This document shows, piece after piece, positions 23,601 to 34,358 of a stretch of 64,000 nucleotides of DNA. The stretch's first letter is position 1, and every line of letters begins with the position of its first letter. The position numbers were made by a program, and so were the translations under genes. The notes beneath the pieces are model-generated. The model was not told the DNA's origin and searched no databases. It saw only the letters and a list, made by a program, of their open reading frames with translations. The stretch spans positions 248,001 to 312,000 of the forward strand of contig NW_026570233.1 in assembly GCF_019649055.1 (NCBI RefSeq), given 5' to 3'. This DNA is from Paramacrobiotus metropolitanus (Eukaryota > Tardigrada > Eutardigrada > Parachela > Macrobiotidae).

Positions 23601-26153
23601 ACGTGATTGTTCAGCAAAATAACTTGATGAACTTGATTAGCTCTTGCGCAAGCCGTCTCAAGCACATTCAATGCAAAACCGGCTCAATGAAAACCGGCAA
23701 AAGCGAGCACTGAACGAATTACAAGGTAACAAGAACAACAAAAAATTCAGTAAAAATTACCAGTTATTATGAAAAATTACCATATAAAAAATAGCATATA
23801 GCAAATTACCAACATAAAAAATTACCATATAGACTGTGCTTCCAGTAATAATTATGCTAAGAGGGCGTAAAATGAGCAACTGACCTTATTGCGTATTTTC
23901 CGGCGTATCTTTTTGAGAACGCGCTCATCCTGTTTGGATAAGGGCAGGAATTTGGGCAGTGTGAGACCTTCCTTATGCAGGAGCGTCAGTTCTTCTTTGG
24001 ACAGTACCAACTCTTCTTTTTCCGCTCGCGACGACACAGACGATGAGTCTGAATGGACGGATTTGGGGGAGCCGTGCTGCATAAGACTGCCGCAGTCCGA
24101 CGAGGAGCCGTCGTCGCTGCCGCTGCTGTTGGACGAGCAGACCATGTCGGCCTGGGGCACTTGCAGAAACTCAGTCAAGTCACAGTCCAACGAGGCCAAA
24201 TCCACCTCCAACGACTCTGCCAAAATTCCAAATAATTAGGCCGTAAACGGATGCATTACAAAAAGGCTTTTAGTCGATTAACAGCTACTCATACAGTAAA
24301 AGAATGAAATACATACTTATTTATATTATTATTTAAATCCAGAACATATTTCGCAATCCAAACACCCTTTCATCGAATACAGTATTAACTTGTAAGTAGT
24401 GAACGAAAATTTTGGAAAGTTTTTCAACAACTGGAACAATTCTAACTATCAATCGTAGATAGCCTGTAAAAAGCAAAATATGCTGAAAAATAAATACTGT
24501 AAGGAATTAACTTTAATTTATAAACAAAAAATCTGTAAAGCAAAATAGCTTTTCCTCTTCGCCATTTTTTGCCATATTTGGTAATGTTTGTTTACCATAG
24601 TTTGGTAAATTTGGTTCGGAAATCATATAACATTGAAATATTCTAGAAAATTTCTTCGTCGTGCATTTTATTTATTGCTAAATCGTTATGAAATCACAGC
24701 AGGATAAAATAAAAAAATAATTCCCGGAAAGCAAAGCCCCTCCTAGAGAAACCGTAAAATTCGCTGCGACAAGCGCATTTACAATCCCTACGGCCCACAG
24801 CGCGGATACTCAATTTCGACACAAATGCCGGCTTGTGTAACAACACCAGCCACACCGCCTGCGTCACCGCAGCGGCATCCGCCCACTCACCTTCAGCGGT
24901 CCCCTGTGAGAAATCCCCATCGTGGCAGATCGCACCGGAAACAGCTGTACTGCTGCTCAGGAGGCTCTTGTTGAAATCCAGCAAACTGCTCGGATTATCG
25001 TTAAGCAATTGTAAGAAGTCCTCCGGCAATTCCTAATAGAATTAGACACAAATTATGCATGCGTCAGAATGAGGTCGGCGTGGTGGGGCCGATAAAACAG
25101 GGTCAAATCACAACAATTATGCAGCACTGAATACGCAAAAGTCACTTCAGAAATGCCAAATGATGCGAAAAATATTACCGGAAAAATTGGCACAAATGTG
25201 AAATGATAAATATCTAAATGATAAATATTTATATATTTATTGTTATAATTTAAGTATTGTATAAATTTATTTTATCCAAAAAAGTAACATTCTACACAAA
25301 ACCTGTAAATTTCGCTCTAGTCTTTTAAACTTCCGGTGCACTTAAAGAATTATAAAATTCAAGATATTACAAATGTCAAAACCATTTGCAATCAAACAAA
25401 AGAGATCTGCAACTGTACCTCAACATGAAGCGCTTTAAAGTTTAAATATTTGTTTTTTACTTCATTAGTATTTAAGCTCAATAAAAATAAATTCATTAAA
25501 AATAAACGGAAATGCTTATGTATCACGGCATAACTGTTAAACATCAGAAAAATATCGAAGAAACTTTGAACGGCTTCGAAATATTTTGTACAAAACTCCA
25601 AAAAATAACTACAACAACTAAGAAACTTACTATAATTCCACTTACGTATTCAGATAAAATACGGTACTGTACGACCAGTGCAAATTACAAAGTAAAAACA
25701 CAATCTAAAAACGAAAAAAAGTATTACTAATAAGTTAGTTTTCATCGCACTGAAAGATTAAATCATAACACGGTTCCAGTTTTTTTTATTTTCCAAGATT
25801 AAAAAATAAACAACCAAAATTTTGAAATGACTTACAAGTTACTGTGTGACAAGTTAAAACTAAAGTTTTTAAACTTTACAAAAATTTTAAAAAAGTTAAA
25901 AATCCGCACAAAATTGCTGTACGTTTCGCAGCTGCACCGTTTCGTCATGAGCAATTTTACACACCAAGGAAGCACTAAAAAACTAGGCCAATTTTCAGAA
26001 TCTGGCCACCATCTGGAAGAAGCAGCACGTCACTGAACTCACCAGCTGGAAAGACTGATCATCAGATTCCATTTTCACGTTGACATCCGCACTGCCAGCA
26101 CCCACATCACTGACACCAAACAGCAAGTCCCACAGGCCACGGCCTTGGTCCAT
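20623..26153 (-). CDS. CREB3/CREB3-like ER-anchored bZIP transcription factor
   Basis: Six exons splice in frame to 389 residues: 26153-26043, 25032-24891, 24216-23885, 22555-22343, 21654-21537 and 20876-20623. The acidic Ser-rich N-terminus ([28 protein letters not shown]) fits an activation domain. The basic region is split by intron 3: [14 protein letters not shown] joins [18 protein letters not shown], the CREB3-family signature, followed by a leucine zipper. Then [10 protein letters not shown] joins [12 protein letters not shown], a single membrane segment interrupted by intron 4. About 100 luminal residues follow. CREB3-family proteins sit in the ER and are released by S1P/S2P cleavage in the Golgi to activate secretory or stress genes (CrebA/CrebH in flies). 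No plain RxxL S1P site is visible just after the membrane segment. Intron 3 is about 1.3 kb and intron 1 about 1.0 kb. The start ATG has good context (AACCATGG). Confidence 0.95.
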
Positions 26154-27430
26154 GGTTGCACAATATATCAAACTTTATCGCAGCAACCAAATCATCAACT
26201 GAATTAATTGCCAAAAACACCGGTGTTTACCGAGTCTGCTACTATAATACACATAAAGTTATTTTTACAAATAGGAAATTTTCCAGGAAACCACGACGAC
26301 GGCAAAAATCATTAAAGGAAATATAGGGAGGCGGTTGCAGCATGCAGCAGACAGCCAACGTGATGCAGCCACGCTGGCACATGCCGACCCCGCCCTCTCT
26401 GATTCATCGGCTAAACGGTGCAGTGGAGGGCATAGGCGCATACGAATGTGTGGCTGGTAAACGTGCTTTTGCTCCGTATTGATCGAACTGGGCGCGTATC
26501 CTGTGCGCTGAGATTTTAAATTCCAGTTCCGCTGAGCTGGCTTGTTGCGATTGGCAGATGTCTATCGAAGTACTTAAACAATAAATACCAACGATACGGC
26601 AAGCTTTTTTGTTTTTGTTTGATAAAACCGACAAAACACATCAGTTTTTAGTTTTGATTATAAATTTTTTAGATGTTTAGCGCCGCTCAGCACCACTGAG
26701 AGTGTGTGGTCTGACAACGAGATTAGAGGCTGCAAAACAAAACCAGTGTTGCAGAAATCTATCTATACTTCTATAGAATATTACTGTACGTAATTAATTA
26801 TGTACCCGAAATTTGCGGGCGCAATGCACTTTCGATTACCCATCAAAATTATTATTAAAAATTTAAAACTGTCATTGCGAAAATTCACAATCGCCTTATC
26901 TTTACACATCCCATTACCAGTCCGACTTGTACAAGATAATCAGCCACCGACTACCTACTCGATGCGTTAATAGGAAGCGTATGCACTGTCCAGTGTTCAG
27001 TATGCGTTGAAGTACCAATACAAGCCATTACTTACAGGTTCATGTATTCTAATTACAATACTTACTCGTACTAAACAAATTAACGACTGATGGTGGTTCA
27101 ACATGTTATAATTACCGGATATGTATTTTGCAGGTGGATTTATGGTGACCGCATTCGGCGTGGCCAGCGCCGAGACCACTGGCCCCGGCGCCAAGTGCGA
27201 TTCGAACGAGAGCGTCCGCTTTACGTACTGTACTCGTATAACATGCGTTCAATTTATACGCGTATCGTATGTAATAAAATGGCATTATGAATGATGTTAC
27301 AGTCATGTACAATACAGCTGGTGAAGGCTTCCCCCACGCCCAGGGACACAACAGCTGCCAACACTGAACCTTTTTAAGGACCCGGGCATGATAACTTGTA
27401 CGTACACAGATTTGAACTAAAGTATATCAG
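26154..27430. other. Upstream region of the CREB3-like gene, no other gene seen
   Basis: The first 250 bp upstream of the bZIP start codon are relatively GC-rich (26330-26400) and include closely spaced CACG-type words (AACGTGAT, CCACGCTGG), weakly like UPR or CREB3 sites; this is only a suggestion. The remaining frames (for example 27112-27351 minus) have no recognisable domain. Confidence 0.35.
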
Positions 27431-27435
27431 CTACT

Positions 27436-27737
27436 CTACTCCGAGGGGAATGTGACAGTGACCATCTAGAATCCTCTTGACTTCCGCATCGACTCTGTCC
27501 TTGGCGTGAGCCCTGTCCTCGGGGTCGAGGATGCCCTAGCTTGACAGCTGCCTGGTACTTCTGGGCTAATTCGTGGACCATCTGCTTGGCAACTTTGTCG
27601 GCGCACAGCTTGGTGAAGGTCGGCACATTGGACTTGCCTTTACCTCCGCTGCTGCCGGGGCGACTTACGCCCTTGTTCCCTTTGTTGTCGGATCCGGAGC
27701 CCTTGGTTGCGCAGAAGCAAACCACTGCAAAGTCAAA
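27436..27737 (-). pseudogene. Unrecognised reading frame with apparent frameshift
   Basis: After an acceptor-like TTTGCAG the minus strand reads a Gly/Ser/Lys-rich linker (KGSGSDNKGNKG, GSSGGKGKSN) then a helical stretch KLCADKVAKQMVHELAQKYQ. The frame then turns into low-quality sequence. One base out of frame, starting near 27540, the same strand continues GILDPEDRAHAKDRVDAEVK, RILDGHCHIPLGVE and stops at about 27430. The two halves together look like one acidic-helical protein broken by a single extra base near AAGCTAGGGC. I do not recognise the family. It may be the last exon of a gene with a sequencing error, or a decaying gene. No upstream exon was found. Confidence 0.4.
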
Positions 27738-28505
27738 CGCGTACTGTAGGCACAATCGAGTACCGAATGATCATTACTTCTGCACTATCGGATATCACCG
27801 TCAACATCCACTATACTTCTAGTTTTCGAAGATACTGCAGTGCATTAGTTTCACCATTAAAAAAAATTTCTAACGCAATAGGCCTTAATTGATAGGTTTT
27901 TTGCGATGGTAAAGAGACCATAATGTTTCACGTTTGACTGCGGAATTAATTTGCTATACTGTAGATCTAGACTTGTGTAGAGTACCTCATAATTCACGAT
28001 CAATAAAATCATGTACAAAGTATTTACTTGCTGTGCAGATCGAGATGACCATCGTGTTCTGGTCACAAGTGTGCTTCAGTTTTATTTTCTCTGATATACA
28101 GAGTCACTTGGTTTCCAGTAAAGTGAGTAAACGGAACCGAATGGGGTCTTGATTCTGGAAACCGCACTCACACTGGTGACCTTATAATTATATGCGTTTT
28201 CGTTTTATACGGTTTACTCTTTCGAAGTAAGTGTTGGTAACTGAGTATTATAATAATTATAAATAAACCAACTGTACTCGTACTCGACAAGTCGACATGT
28301 CCCTGTCAGCTTCGTTGTGATCTGTATTTCTGTATGTACTACATGCTGCACTTAATAATTGTTTGTACAGTTGTACTAAGCCATCTGTTAGGGACATGTA
28401 ATTCCGGACCTTCGGTTCACCATCCATGGGAAAACATAATTACTGCGCATATTTTATTCGAAACCTGACGATGTGGACTGCAGTAAACATGCATGATTTA
28501 TAACA
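27738..28505. other. Intergenic, nothing recognised
   Basis: Short AT-rich frames only; no motif or repeat of note. Confidence 0.5.
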
Positions 28506-30771
28506 TCATCTGAAGTTTTTGTACGCTTCCTTGTCAACAAGTTTGTCAGCCGGATAATAATTTATGCAGTGCTCTGTGAATCCCGGGTACTCTTCCCCGC
28601 CGACCGCCTTTAAACCAGCTTGCGAGGCCAAGTTAAACTTCATACATTCTGTCCAGACATGAATCTCTCCAATGTCCCGCAGTTTCTTCAGCAGCGCTCG
28701 GAGTACCACACGAAATAACCCCCGCTTCCGATAGTCCGGGTGGACGAAGGCGCCTCCCAAAACTCCTTCAGTCTTGTAAATGAGGTAGGCGATGGGTGTG
28801 TTGGAGGCGTCGGGAAAGAGCGCGACGCTGGGAAAGTCGTTCTCGATCATGTAGCGGAAGTAAGCGGTTGTATTGGCCAAGTGACCGTAGTTGCGCTCGC
28901 GACCCACTTGATCGACGTGCTCCGGCTGCAGAGTTCCTAGACGAAAGCCGTCCGGTACCTTAAATCTGCAACAACACACTCATCAGTATTTGGCGAACTA
29001 GATTACAAAATACAGGGGTGCCGCGCCAAGTTCGGACAGTTGCGCAAATTAAATTTAAAAACATTTCTGTACTAGTTTTTAGTTTTTATTTTTAGTTTTT
29101 AGTTTTTTGCACTTTTCTAGTGTAACGTTTTATTGCGGATCTGAATATGCTACAATTTGAAATGCTAGGTGGTGTAGTAAATAGCCAACCGGTTAAAACA
29201 GGGATGGGGTAGTGGTCATTTCCAGAGGGCTTATAACTGACCTTCTAGAAACTACCCCAAGTGACATTTTTTCATGGACATTTTTATAAACTGTTAAGTG
29301 GCCTTAAAGGTATGTGGCATGGGTCAGCAAAAGCTTTCTCGTGATTGGTGCTCGCGGTGACCCAGAAAGAAGGTGCACCTCCCATAGGCTTGTATGTTAA
29401 ACAGTGCGTCCGGAAGAATGTGGTTGCCAAGCGCGCAGAGATATGAAACTTCGAGATGATGTTTTCGAAGAATGATACATGCATTAAAGTAAAGGATTTT
29501 TGCATTCTATCTGTTATCTACCGAACATACGATAAGATAGAGCTGGCAGAAAGATCTAAGAAAAAACCAACAAAGCAGTGGCCAAACAAATTTCGCGCTG
29601 GTGCGAAAATGCGTTGCCCCGGGATGTCGCGGGCCTTTTGGGCAAACACAAGAGCTTAAAATGTTGCTCGATGCTTAGCCAACAAGGTTTTTTTACATGC
29701 TAGACACATCCATCTTCCGTGACTCTTGTGCGAGCACTCAAAGGGCACCGTCCACCCTTCTGACGGTGCCTCCAGAAATACTGCAAAGGTCATGTCGCCA
29801 TCATTGAAATAGAATGGAGTCTGGCGAATTTAGCAAGGGCTTTGAATGGCAAACCGCCCAGAATTAAATTTTTTTGACTGTAGCATCAGTGGAATTTCAT
29901 AACAAATTTTAAATGGGAGTTTGACTAGGATGGTCCTTGGGTCGAACCGCATTTTTATTCAGGTCTGCTTTAATTTAAACCTCGCTGTATTGCAAGCCAC
30001 GCCCTCAGGCTGGCGACCCATAGTGAAAAAGATGCCTAACACATACGCTAATAATAAAAAAATTGAGTAAGCAGTAATTTGTTGGTGTGTGACCTAGAAT
30101 GATTTTTAAGAGAAACTGTCCGAACTTGGCGCGGCACCCCTGTAAGTTTCTAATGTGGCGTAGCAAACGATTACTAACTCTAAATCTAGATTCGGCAAAT
30201 CGAAGTGGTAGCAGTACTCCCCAGGCAGGAAGCCCTCCATCGTGACCAGATGGTCGAAACTGCCGCCGCGAAATCCTTGACCATCCTCCAAAAGTACCAA
30301 GTGTTCCGGCTCAGTTATATCTGCAGTCAAAGCAAGTTGTTCAACTCACCGTCACAAACACCTCCTCAAAAAGATCAGTTTTGTACCGGCAAACATAATA
30401 ATCTGTGTCCAGTCGAGAGTGTCCGGTTCTTCGAACAACATTTTCCGAAAGACATTGGCATCTTTGGAGTAGACGAATACTTGATAGCCATTCGTTAAGG
30501 GAACGAAGGATTTGTCGTCTTTTCTGGGTCGTACGATGCACACAGACGGATTGGGGAAGTCGTCAACGGCGAACTCAATACCGGGCCAGGCGAAACGCTG
30601 GCGGATGACATTTCGCATTACATGGTAAACCTAGAAGTATACCAAAAGCAAAAGCTGTCAGATTACGGTAGTTGCAAGCAATAACGGTGCATATACCAGG
30701 AGACCTCTAGGGAAATCTTCCTCTAGTTCCGGCAGGAACTGTATAAGCTGATCTTGAGTCAGTACTTTCAT
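28506..30771 (-). CDS. GLYAT-like N-acyltransferase (GNAT fold)
   Basis: Four exons splice in frame to 305 residues, close to the roughly 295 of glycine N-acyltransferases: 30771-30697, 30630-30387, 30320-30175 and 28958-28506. The N-terminal domain starts MKVLTQDQLIQFLPELEEDF and carries FPNPSVCIVRPR. The last exon holds the acetyltransferase fold: PDGFRLGTLQPEHVD, then the acyl-CoA loop in HPDYRKRGLFRVVLRALL (a variant of the Q/RxxGxG/A motif), and ends in a CxNYYP-like block. Members transfer an acyl group from CoA to an amino group, often glycine, in detoxification; the substrate here is unknown. For exon 4 I use the acceptor TTTAAG at 28959 because it keeps phase 0 with the donor after DLEL; the alternative TTGCAG 8 bp upstream would break the frame. 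The 1.2-kb last intron contains a Tc1/mariner-type element. Confidence 0.9.
29013..30142. mobile_element. Tc1/mariner-type element, 1130 bp, in GLYAT-like intron
   Basis: Perfect 29-bp terminal inverted repeats, starting CAGGGGTGCCGCGCCAAGTT at 29013 and its reverse complement ending at 30142, are flanked on both sides by TA (29011-29012 and 30143-30144), the target duplication of Tc1/mariner transposons. The size would suit a small transposase gene, but the interior has only short frames with no DDE signature that I can read, so it looks decayed or non-autonomous. It lies entirely within the last intron of the acyltransferase gene, ending 31 bp downstream of the exon 3 donor. Confidence 0.8.
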
Positions 30772-31192
30772 TTTGTCCCTGTGGATGCACTCCAGCTTAC
30801 GCTGCTAGCGCATAAAGTGTAACAAAACTGACATTTAACGACCACTACAAATAGGCTTTACGTTTTTGAAAAAAGCTGGCAGCGTGAAACATTCATTGCA
30901 GGTGTTATCGGTAAACTGCCGACAAGGGTTCTGCTGTTATTGATACTTGATATCATCACTATTCGCTTCACAGTACCGTAGTGAAAAGATATAATTATAT
31001 ACATTACCAACGGTCCCATCTGGTGGATAACCTTTGTTCCATTTCATATTATCACGCGCCATTGTCTATCGGTTGTAAAAATCTTTGAACAACGTGATAG
31101 CTAGGTAAATCGTATGCACCGCTTGCGTATTTTAAACTACATATACAGTACCTATACAATTACATATATCTGTAGTCTGTACATATACAATT
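30772..31192. other. 5' flank of the acyltransferase gene
   Basis: No further gene seen; probable promoter and 5'UTR of the GLYAT-like gene. Confidence 0.4.
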
Positions 31193-31587
31193 AAAGGACA
31201 TTCCAAAAGTAAGTTTCCATGTTTTGTATCTCCCGCTTTAACGCTCTCAGCTAAAGTTGCTCATACTTACGTCCTTAATTAAAGGAAGAACCAAACGAAA
31301 TGATAATTTAGAACAACTACTAACAAACTGAGAAGAAACGCCGAAAAGATCATTGACGATTTCTGGGGCGGAAGAGAAGAAAAAAAGAATGACGTTAAAA
31401 AAGGACCGTGAAAGCTGTGCAGAAGTTGCACAAGCCATTCGGTTTTTAGTTTATTCTCTTCCTCATCGATACTTTCATTCTTCTTTTCCTAGAACACAAT
31501 GGCCAATCCACTAAAAATACTTCGCTTGTGTGTTGCTTCAAATGGCCGGGAGGTCAAACAGGGAAACTTACTTTTGGAATGTCCTTT
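31193..31587. mobile_element. MITE-like element with 26-bp inverted ends, 395 bp
   Basis: Perfect 26-bp inverted repeats, starting AAAGGACATTCCAAAAGTAA at 31193-31218 and reversed at 31562-31587, bound a 395-bp segment. There is no transposase and no clean target duplication (TA is adjacent on the left only). The ends resemble mariner-type termini. An exon-like frame near its right end (31571-31640) overlaps the repeat and is probably accidental. Confidence 0.7.
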
Positions 31588-32168
31588 GTAGTATTGTATT
31601 CCTCTGTATACAAAGCATTGTGGTCGATCTCTGTTAGTGCCAACCTATTAAGGACAACAAAAATCAGTAAAAGGTGACCTTGAAGACCGATTGGTTTCTC
31701 CCACGCAAGTGAATAAAAGACCGAAAACAAAGGTTTGTAGGTTATTAAATATGCACATAGTCTACACATTCAGATTTGTACGTACAGATCTGTATGTATT
31801 TATATCTACTATATATATATATATATACTATATACATAATACATGTAACCTTAACCAGATGTCATGGCCAGCAGCTAGGTTCCCAGATTTATGGCAGTAA
31901 AGAGCCAGAAATGTGACTCCTCAAAAACATGGGTTACAAATGGATATTTGAAACCCATTATTTTATTTGAGAGTAAATCGAACAATAGCATAGCGTGACA
32001 CCGTGTTGAGTTTCGACCATCTGCAGGAAACTCGTGTGCAAAATATCAAATAACGATGATCACATACTCCATTCCTTTTAACAACACCTCGGTGCTCAAT
32101 GTAAATATAAAATATTATCAATGAATTACGGTACTATACGTAAGACATAAAATATTGTTACCACAGTA
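31588..32168. other. Intergenic, nothing recognised
   Basis: AT-rich, with a short TA microsatellite near 31808-31826. No gene supported. Confidence 0.5.
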
Positions 32169-32334
32169 AGGCCTTGTCCCGAATTCGAAGCGAATCTCGC
32201 TATGGTACGGTTGCTCAACCGCACGAGGTAGCTGTATGCAGTGGCCACGCCTACAGATATGGTACGCGAAGCCACCTCGCGAGGTGGAGTTGTTGTATCG
32301 CAACGAGATTCGCTTCGAATTCGGGACAAGGCCT
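32169..32334. mobile_element. Short foldback MITE with perfect 31-bp ends, 166 bp
   Basis: The left end 32169-32199 starts AGGCCTTGTCCCGAATTCGA and its exact reverse complement forms 32304-32334. The interior contains a second perfect palindrome, CCACCTCGCGAGGTGG (about 32271-32286). No coding capacity and no obvious target duplication. The perfect ends suggest recent activity or gene conversion. Confidence 0.75.
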
Positions 32335-32742
32335 AAGTTTTGAAAACAAGTAGTTCACGCTTCACAGTATAGTATGATGCATATCTACAGTATAATTTAT
32401 AGATATTCCATTAAAACTGGAGCGCACACGGCAAATTACAATGCATATGTGAAGCTCGAATCATGATCAGTCACCTTAGAAATATGGAAACTATTTACTA
32501 CAAACCTACGCAAATCATCATATAACCATTAATTAGCCATTAGCAGTTTGTAATAAATAATCATGCATCAGTTGTTGTTTTGTTCGTTAAACATTGGTAT
32601 TGTATCACAAGGTACAATACAATTACTACACTGCAGTACCCGTACAGTAACTGACTAACTTGACTCGAGGAATACCTCGAGTCATAAAAATGTGACAAAT
32701 TAGGAAAATGCATAATTGGTGCACAGAGAAGAGAGAAGCCAT

Positions 32743-32922
32743 AGAAAAAGCATTAAACATTATTACGTACGAAAGATTATACACATTTTGATGTCATTAT
32801 TTTTGGATGACACCATAGCGAATGTTTCAGTGAGAAAAAGCATTAAACATTATTACGTACAAAAGATTATACACATTTTGATGTCATTATTTTTGGATGA
32901 CACCATAGCGAATGTTTCAGTG
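32743..32922. repeat. 90-bp tandem duplication
   Basis: Two head-to-tail copies of a 90-bp unit (32743-32832 and 32833-32922), starting AGAAAAAGCATTAAACATTA, differ at one base only (GTACGAAAG versus GTACAAAAG). The unit length is a multiple of three and an open frame (32716-32970 plus) runs through both copies, but nothing else supports coding. It ends about 50 bp from the stop codon of the GPCR gene on the other strand. Confidence 0.9.
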
Positions 32923-32970
32923 AAGGGGTTTAAAAAGGGCCCCATGTGGCTCCATTCTGCAACTTCTTAA

Positions 32971-34358
32971 TTAGTTGGGGCTTTTTTTAACGAAGATATT
33001 CTTAATGGCTCTTTGAATTCCCGGTAAGCTGGAATGATAGATTAGCGGATTAAGGGCACAACTCCCGTACTGAAGGCAGGTGACGACAGCGAACAGGGTA
33101 TCGTTCCAGTAATCATTAAAATCTACCGCTAGATAGTAGATCATTGCCGGGATAAAGCAAATCAGAACGCAGAGCGCCAGTAGGGCAAAAAGTTTGTACA
33201 TTTTGCTTTCGGTAGTCTGTGTAGAGGATGTGTTGACAGGGAGTGCCGGCTTCTTGAGGCTATTCGCATTCACAGGAAGCGGCACGATGTCATTACTTCC
33301 GGCCGTTGATGAATTATGTTGCGTTGCAAGAGCTGAAAATATCAGGAAATGCACGATATTACAAATCACTAATGCGTATGATCAGCGCGGAATTTCATAA
33401 CAAAAGCTCAGATTTTCAAAACATTTTCCTAAAACCTGCACAGAAAACCATCACGTGCACACAAACTAACGAAACCACAGTAGTCTTCGACGGCATTTTT
33501 TAACTGAGCAAACAGCAAAAATTTAACTGATTCCGATTGATCGAACGGTTTCACAGAATGCTTATCAAAAAAGATGTTGCTAAAGATGTTGCTAAAGAAG
33601 TCTCATTAAACAAAGCTGAAATAATATTGTAATAAAACAATTTTTGCATAGAACTTACTGAAGGTGATTGTCATTCCTCCAACAGGTAAAACTCGCTTCC
33701 TCAGGGAACGAAGTGAACGCTGGAAAATCTTAGCGAATATCACTATATAGCTAAGTAAAACAAAAATTGGCGGAAAATCATAGGCCAAAAACTCCAGCGT
33801 CAGTGAGTAGGTGTGCTGTGCATAATAATTGATGGAGCATGGTAACTTCATCTCGTTGTACCAGAGGGAATCCATGACAATGTACGGTGTGACCAGGAGT
33901 AAAATGAACAGCCACATTCCAGCACACGTTAGGCAAGTGGTTTTAACTGAGCGAATATTCCGATAAAAAACTGGTGCAAAAAGTGACAGCAGCCTGTCAA
34001 TACTAACCAACATTACCGAATAGCCCGTGCCAATTAAAAGGTGCTTGTCTAGAAAGTTGTAGTATGGACAATACGCCGCACTGGCTTTCGGAGACAGCGT
34101 AAACCACACAAATCCGGTCATGCTGAAGATGGCTAAGCCACAATCGCAAATGGAGACGTTCAGTAAGTAAAACGTAAACGGATTCCGCACTGTGGCGTCT
34201 TTCACAAATGCAGCGATGAAAAGAAAGTTGTATCCAATGGTGCTGATGCAGATAATCAGTACGACGGTGACAAATGCGTATGGCGTGGAGCTGTCTGTAG
34301 ATTTTGCGAAGTTTTGAAAGGTCACTGTCGATTGGTTCACATTCAATGAACCGTTCAT
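32971..34358 (-). CDS. Amine/muscarinic-like class A GPCR, copy A
   Basis: Two exons, 34358-33659 and 33332-32971, join in phase 1 to 353 residues. The N-terminus has N-glycosylation sites (NGS, NQS). Seven membrane segments are visible. In TM3 the conserved Cys is followed seven residues later by Asp in CPYYNFLDKHL, matching Asp3.32, the amine-binding residue of aminergic receptors; counting on gives DRL at the DRY position. ECL2 has its Cys in KLPCSINYY. TM6 reads CFIP instead of CWxP, so the toggle Trp is Phe. TM7 keeps Tyr7.43 (QYGSC) and NPLIYH. A short C-tail is basic. It probably signals at the plasma membrane to a small amine-like ligand; the ligand is not predictable. The copy at 39507-40759 has the same intron at the same place (FS, phase 1). 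Confidence 0.92.

Noticed and set aside
23889-24239. Plus-strand frame across CREB3-like exon 3
   Set aside because: It is antisense to the Ser-rich coding exon, whose minus-strand frame is confirmed by splice phase and family motifs.
26160-26400. UPR/CREB3 response elements upstream of the CREB3-like gene
   Set aside because: Only partial CACG words occur; no full UPRE or ERSE sequence, so autoregulation is not claimed.
28959-28966. Alternative acceptor (TTGCAG) for the last exon of the acyltransferase
   Set aside because: It is a better-looking site but puts the exon out of phase with the donor after DLEL; the TTTAAG acceptor keeps the frame and the family alignment.
29284-29659. Frames inside the Tc1/mariner-type element as transposase
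   Set aside because: Both frames are short and lack a helix-turn-helix or DDE/DDD motif that I can recognise.
31571-31650. Exon-like frame on the minus strand with acceptor and donor (LALTEIDHNALYTEEYN)
   Set aside because: The apparent donor is part of the 26-bp terminal repeat of a MITE and recurs at the other end of the element; no neighbouring exon continues the frame.
32716-32970. Plus-strand frame with a 30-residue internal repeat
   Set aside because: It is a by-product of the 90-bp tandem duplication; no homology, no splice sites, adjacent to the GPCR 3' end on the opposite strand.
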